A stretch of 10,923 nucleotides of DNA from Jimgerdemannia flammicorona (taxonomy: Eukaryota; Mucoromycota; Endogonomycetes; Endogonales; Endogonaceae), in NCBI GenBank assembly GCA_003990745.1, contig RBNI01006843.1, positions 1-10,923 of the forward strand, read 5' to 3'. Position 1 is the stretch's first letter. Each line of letters begins with the position of its first letter. Position numbers and translations under genes: made by a program. Shown here piece by piece: positions 7,321 to 10,923 of this stretch. The notes under the pieces are model-generated. The model had not been told where the DNA came from. It searched no databases and saw only the letters and a list, made by a program, of their open reading frames with translations.

Positions 7321-8537
7321 GAAACTGTGGTCAATCCAATCAGAATGGTAGAGTAGACAGCGGCCTGACCATGAGTGAAGAATGTCAGACCACCACTGTA
7401 AATTGGTGGCTAATTGTGGAGGTGGATAATGTTGCCCAATGTAGGGTAGCTTCCAGGAAACAGCAAAACGAATAATGCAGTTGCAAAATACTTTCCCATA
7501 AGAAAGAATCTGGACCATATGCATCAGGTGGCCTATGAGTGACTGAGCATCGTGATGTGACCATGGCCAAAGATGGTGAGGGTGAGCAGAATTGACAGAA
7601 GTAAGCCAGTCTGTGATGAGAGTTAAGAGATATGCCCACTTTTCCTTGGGGAGGCTGATTGTCATAGATGGTGCATCAAGACAAAAGCCCATGTACTCGA
7701 TTGAGGGGGTTGGAGGAATGTCTTTGGATGTCTTGAGGGGGAGGCCAAATTGTGTGGCAATGGCATAAAATTATGTGTAAGAGAATAGTACACTTCTAGG
7801 GGGCGTGACATAAATAAAGTCATTGACAAAATGGCCCAGGTTGAGAAGGTTATAGAGGTGGGTATAGATCCATGTAAAGAGGTCTATGAGAGAGGTGAAT
7901 ATGAAGGGGGCGGAGTACAGACCAAACAGGAGAAACATGTCAAGAAAAAAGAGACCAAGCCAGCAGATGCCTTATATAGCCCTGTCTGACTGGTGGACAG
8001 GAATTATACGAAATGCCTCCTTGACATCTGCTTTCCAGAATAGTACTGTGGGACCAATGACAATGAGTAGGAGGATGACAGCTTGGATTGAGTAGTACTG
8101 AATAGAAACTCTTCCAGATCAATGCTGTCATTGACTGATGTTCCTTCGGGAAAGAAGAGGTGCTGTATCATTCTGAATTTGGTTGAGTGTTTCTTGGAGA
8201 TGGTGCCAAGAAGAGCATTGCGAAAGGGGCGAAACTCAATGGGAAGTGCCAATAGGGATAGGAAGAGGCCTAAATAATGGCCAGCAGCTAATCCACTATG
8301 AATGTTGGTGGAGAGGACTTCTTGGTTACAATATGCCAATGCAAGATTATCAGATAGCAGATCAATGTGAAGCTCGGGGTGGGAGTGGTTGCCATGCAAG
8401 TAATCATTGCAAAGGTCTATTAAGTGGTACTGAACTAGGGGTTGGTCAGGATGTAATTGCAAGGCCTGTATCCACTCCTTTAACTGATAAGAGGTAGTTG
8501 GGTATGCAGAGATTGGTAGTATAGTGAGATTAGCCAT
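7321..8537 (-). pseudogene. Reverse transcriptase of the Ngaro-like element
   Basis: DIRS-order RT. The N-terminal part (8537 to about 8100) shows SDNLALAYCNQEVL, AAGHYLGLF, GTISKKHSTKFRMI and FPEGTSVNDSI, the arrangement typical of this clade (HPEV..., PKK..., SVND). After a small frame change at about 8097-8100 the palm continues: motif A WKADVKEAFRIIPV (Asp at 8026-8028), LDMFLLFGLYSAPFIF, then the catalytic box, which reads FVND at 7819-7830 instead of the expected F/Y-x-DD. Its first Asp has become Asn (7822-7824), fitting G-to-A. EYMGFCLDAPSMTISLP near 7690 is a typical thumb start. ATG at 8535-8537 is a plausible start; a TGA lies a few codons upstream. No gag-like ORF is visible on this side before the LINE begins. 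Confidence 0.88.
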
Positions 8538-8641
8538 GGTGAGTAATGCATGCTGTCAGCACCTTTTACCAGTACCATTCAGGTGACATAAGACTCAGAC
8601 AACACTTTTCAACAACATCTTCAAGTATTGGTGCTATCAAG
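8538..8641 (+). other. Junction zone between Ngaro-like element and LINE 5' end
   Basis: About 100 bp between the ATG of the minus-strand RT and the ATG of the LINE ORF1. It must contain the boundary of the two elements, but I cannot place it exactly. It shows no obvious similarity to the 393-bp segment proposed as A2. It may be mostly the LINE 5' UTR, the Ngaro leader, or both. Confidence 0.5.
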
Positions 8642-10528
8642 ATGGCGAGCAACACGTATTCTGGTGAGTATACTGGGCAGGGGGGCCCCAGTGCCTTTGA
8701 CTGGCAACATGTGGGGGGGGGTCATGGTACTGGTATTGGCATGCTGAGTGCTTCGATGAGGGGACGCGAGGCTGGGGGTGGTGGCAGAGGAGGTGCGAGG
8801 CCACATGGGGGAGAGAGGATGACCTTTGCAGATAAAGTCAGGATGGAAAAGCAGGTGACTGGGCTAGCTGGCTGGCTGGAACTGGGGAAGGCGACTGCTG
8901 CCATGAGTAGCAAGGAGGCCTCTCCTCTGGGGGGACAGCATAGTGGGGCTGGAGGTGTAGTGGCTGGGGTGGTGACTGCTGATGGCGGTGTGACAGGCAA
9001 TCTGGAAAAAAATCCAGATATGACGGCTGATGGGAGACCTGGGCAGGGGAGCAGCACGGGACCTGGGGACCTGGCAGATAGTGTAATGGGTCTAGTAGCA
9101 GCCCTGTTACTCAAGAAATCGAGATCAGAATTCGCTGTCACATTGTGCTTCCATGGCTTGGCGGTGATGGCAAAGATGGTGCTGGGGCTGTTGGCAAGCA
9201 AGGTGAAGGGTGCAGTCTCAGTTAAGTTTTTGAAGAAGCTGGAGGTGGTCGAGGTGGGGTTTGAAGAGGAGGATTTGCTACTGGAGGCAGTGGAGAAGGG
9301 TGTGGTGGTTGGAAGGATTTCAGTACCAATGGCAAGATGTATGCACTGGGATCCCTGGGTGGTTCATCTGGTGATTGTAGACTTGCCGATGGTAAAGAAG
9401 GAGAAGGTGAGGAGGCTGGTTATGGATATAGTGAAGGAGTACAGTGAGGTAGTTGACATTGAGTTCAGGGTATGGAAGGGGACTGAGCTTAGGATAGGAG
9501 ATGTGGATATCTGGCTGAGGTTGTTAGGGATGGAGAATACTGAGAAGGCTAGGGACTGGCCAGTGGCACTGAAGTGGGGCCTGGTGGAGTGCAAGGTTTT
9601 GAGGGTGGAGGGGTCAGAGGAAGAAGAGAAGGACCTGCTGGAGGCGCTTGAGGACCTAGCGGGGGCTGTGAAGAGGAGACAAAGGGCTTGGAGGGCTTAT
9701 GAGGCTAGGACAGTAGTGGAGGTGATTGAGGGCAGGAAGGTGCGGATGGACAAGATACTCTGGGAGAAGGCAAAGGGAAGACAGCTGCAGAAGGACTTGC
9801 TGGCCAGTTTGGATGGGGGGCAAAGGGTGGGGGCTATGGAGGAGGGTGCTGGAGCAAGTGCTAGCATCTGGGCAGAGGCTGGGCAGTAAGGGGGGAAGAT
9901 GAAGGAGAGTGGGGGACAGGGGCAGGAGGAGGTGGTAGTGGACATAGTGATGGCAGATGATAATTAGATCCAGTATGGTGTTTCTGAGGTAGGAGAGGGA
10001 GAGTTGGAGGATGTGTCAGAGGATGGTTGGGATGAGTCTGTGCGAACTGAGGAGAGGAAGGAGGGAGAGGCAGATTTGGCGCCAGTGGCAGAGGTGGTTG
10101 GGGGGGAGAAGTGGCTGTTAAGGGCACTGCAAAATGTGGCAGCTGAGGAACTGGGAGAGATTGACTTCTGGGTGATCAGTGAGGAATTCTGGGGGCGAGT
10201 GCTGTGAGGGGAGGAGGTCATGAGGAAGTTGAGAGATGATATGATGGCAGCTCTTCTGGAGGCAGAGGAGTATGAGGTCACTGAGGCAAGGGAGGCCACA
10301 CTTTTGGGTATTGCTAATGAAAGGGCAGCTTATCTGTGGGGGCTGCGAAAGGGACTGGAAAAGTGGCAGGTGGTGTACAAGGAGTACTGGGTATCAATGG
10401 AGATAGTGGATAGTGAGGACTGTGCGGAATTGTTGGCAGTGCTGGATGAACAGCAAAATGTGGAAGATGAGATTGTGGCAGAATGGAACCTAGACCTGGC
10501 TGGAGAGGAAGTGAGCATGGAACTGTAG
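8642..10528 (+). pseudogene. LINE ORF1 (RNA-binding, acidic), three internal stops
   Basis: ORF1 proteins bind the element RNA. The start ATG at 8642 is in a good context (CAAGATGGC); an in-frame ATG at 8546 is less likely. The first 416 codons are open: a Gly/Ala-rich low-complexity N-terminus to about residue 170, then a globular stretch (about residues 180-310) with SVKFLKKLEVVEVGF, VVHLVIVDLPMVKKEKVR and FRVWKGTEL. This alternation of beta strand and helix resembles an RRM-like ORF1 fold. A charged helical region follows. The same frame continues past TAA 9887, TAG 9965 and TGA 10205 to TAG 10526, all with similar acidic, Glu/Val/Trp-rich composition, so I read it as one broken 628-codon gene; the stops fit C-to-T changes. 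Alternatively 9889 is the natural end. No CCHC knuckle was seen. Confidence 0.7.
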
Positions 10529-10562
10529 ATGTGGGGATATCAATACTCTCAAATAATTCACT

Positions 10563-10923
10563 ATGAATAGTACAACCAACATTTTTTCTTTGAATGTCAA
10601 TGGGCTTAGAGGGACTGGGAGGCGACATATGATTTTTGGATGGCTGAAGAAACTGGAGGCGGATCTCTTCTTACTTCAAGATGTATGGTGCGAGGGGGAG
10701 GAAGATGGACTGGAATGGACAAGAGAGTGGGGTGGGGAGGCAGTTTGGCAGAGTAAAGTGGGAATTCTGGTTAGGAAGAAGAAAGGGGACATTGCAGACA
10801 TTGGACATTGGGGTAGTAGATTAGTGTGGGGGACATGGTGGAGGCCTGGATGGAACTCAATTGTAGTGGGATCTTGTTACTGCCCAGCTGAGAGGGGGAC
10901 CCGAGTGGCATGGATTGGAGATC
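10563..10923 (+). CDS. LINE ORF2 5' end: apurinic-type endonuclease domain (partial)
   Basis: 120 codons are open to the window edge. In target-primed reverse transcription this endonuclease nicks the target to prime cDNA synthesis. Visible landmarks of the endonuclease/exonuclease/phosphatase fold are IFSLNVNGLRG (residues 7-17, with the metal-site Asn), DLFLLQDVW (about residues 35-43), VGILVRKKKGD (about 66-76), and a later NSIVVGSCYCPAER strand. The metal-binding Glu usual in the LQE motif is Asp (LQD), either a conservative variant or a mutation. The ATG at 10563 lies 34 bp after the ORF1 stop and directly precedes the first conserved strand, which supports this start. The RT domain is outside the window. 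Confidence 0.85.
   Translation, partial: MNSTTNIFSLNVNGLRGTGRRHMIFGWLKKLEADLFLLQDVWCEGEEDGLEWTREWGGEAVWQSKVGILVRKKKGDIADIGHWGSRLVWGTWWRPGWNSIVVGSCYCPAERGTRVAWIGD

Larger units (their letters stand above)
5186..8537 (-). mobile_element. Degenerate Ngaro/DIRS-like tyrosine-recombinase retrotransposon
   Basis: On the minus strand the order is RT (8537 to about 7320), RNase H (about 7320 to 6946), tyrosine recombinase (about 6960 to 5942), then a repeat-unique-repeat block (5856 to 5186). A YR downstream of RT/RH defines DIRS-order retrotransposons, which integrate by circular-DNA recombination without target duplication. Direct, not inverted, repeats in a B1-A2-B2 arrangement point to the Ngaro/PAT branch. 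The matching A1 copy and any gag-like ORF should lie 5' of the RT, beyond the LINE that starts near 8540. All coding parts are broken, and both expected recombinase Arg residues are lost. The right-hand limit inside the window is not precisely defined. Confidence 0.82.
8538..10923 (+). mobile_element. LINE-type non-LTR retrotransposon, 5' part
   Basis: Two + strand ORFs in the usual LINE order: ORF1 (8642-10528) and, 34 bp on, ORF2 starting with an endonuclease domain (10563 to edge). The RT and poly(A) tail lie beyond the window. The strand is strongly G-rich and C-poor. CpG is clearly denser than in the two other elements, so this copy is likely the youngest. The element starts inside the expected 5' region of the Ngaro-like element. 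The clade is uncertain; Tad1-like LINEs are the common type in fungi, but the RT is needed to decide. Confidence 0.82.

Noticed and set aside
8183..8497. Plus-strand 104-codon open frame
   Set aside because: Antisense shadow of the Ngaro-like reverse transcriptase.
8535..8560. 5' splice-site-like GTGAGT after an ATG on the + strand
   Set aside because: A single consensus-like hexamer at the boundary of two elements; the ATG is the complement of the minus-strand RT start region and no acceptor or exon is supported.
8722..9201. Minus-strand Ser/Pro-rich frames opposite LINE ORF1 (also 9861-10299 and 10314-10628)
   Set aside because: Low-complexity complement of the G-rich ORF1; no start context or domain, and ORF1 codes on the other strand.

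Overview
This window reads as a transposon-on-transposon pile-up in a eukaryotic, most likely fungal (probably basidiomycete) genome. I see no host gene, no RNA gene and nothing bacterial. Three retroelement classes lie side by side and look nested. The fungal assignment is an inference from the combination of element types and their protein style; no single sequence proves it.

Region 1 (about 19-5185, + strand) is a decayed Ty3/gypsy LTR retrotransposon. Gag with a CCHC knuckle is followed by a dUTPase domain, an aspartic protease, reverse transcriptase, RNase H and integrase. It stops abruptly just after the integrase catalytic core. Its 5' LTR lies outside the window; the integrase C-terminus and 3' LTR are not seen. 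It carries dozens of in-frame stops, almost all explicable as C-to-T or G-to-A changes, plus a few frame changes. Several catalytic Asp codons have become Asn.

Region 2 (5186 to about 8537, - strand) is a degenerate tyrosine-recombinase retrotransposon of the DIRS/Ngaro group, with RT, RNase H and YR in that order on the minus strand. Beyond the recombinase gene lies a repeat-unique-repeat block: 139 bp, 393 bp, 139 bp. I read it as the B1-A2-B2 end of split direct repeats, the Ngaro/PAT layout. The gypsy integrase is cut exactly at the outer edge of this block, so this element probably inserted into the gypsy copy.

Region 3 (about 8538-10923, + strand) is the 5' part of a LINE-type non-LTR retrotransposon. 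It has a long acidic ORF1 (8642-10528, three internal stops) and the start of ORF2 with an apurinic-type endonuclease domain, running off the window edge. It begins where the Ngaro-like element should continue into its 5' part, so it probably inserted there and is the youngest layer.

CpG density rises from region 1 to region 3 (about 20 in 5.2 kb, 21 in 2.7 kb and 30 in 2.3 kb by eye), in line with that order of age. The decay looks like deamination of methylated cytosine or a RIP-like process. No element here looks functional, though the visible part of LINE ORF2 is open.
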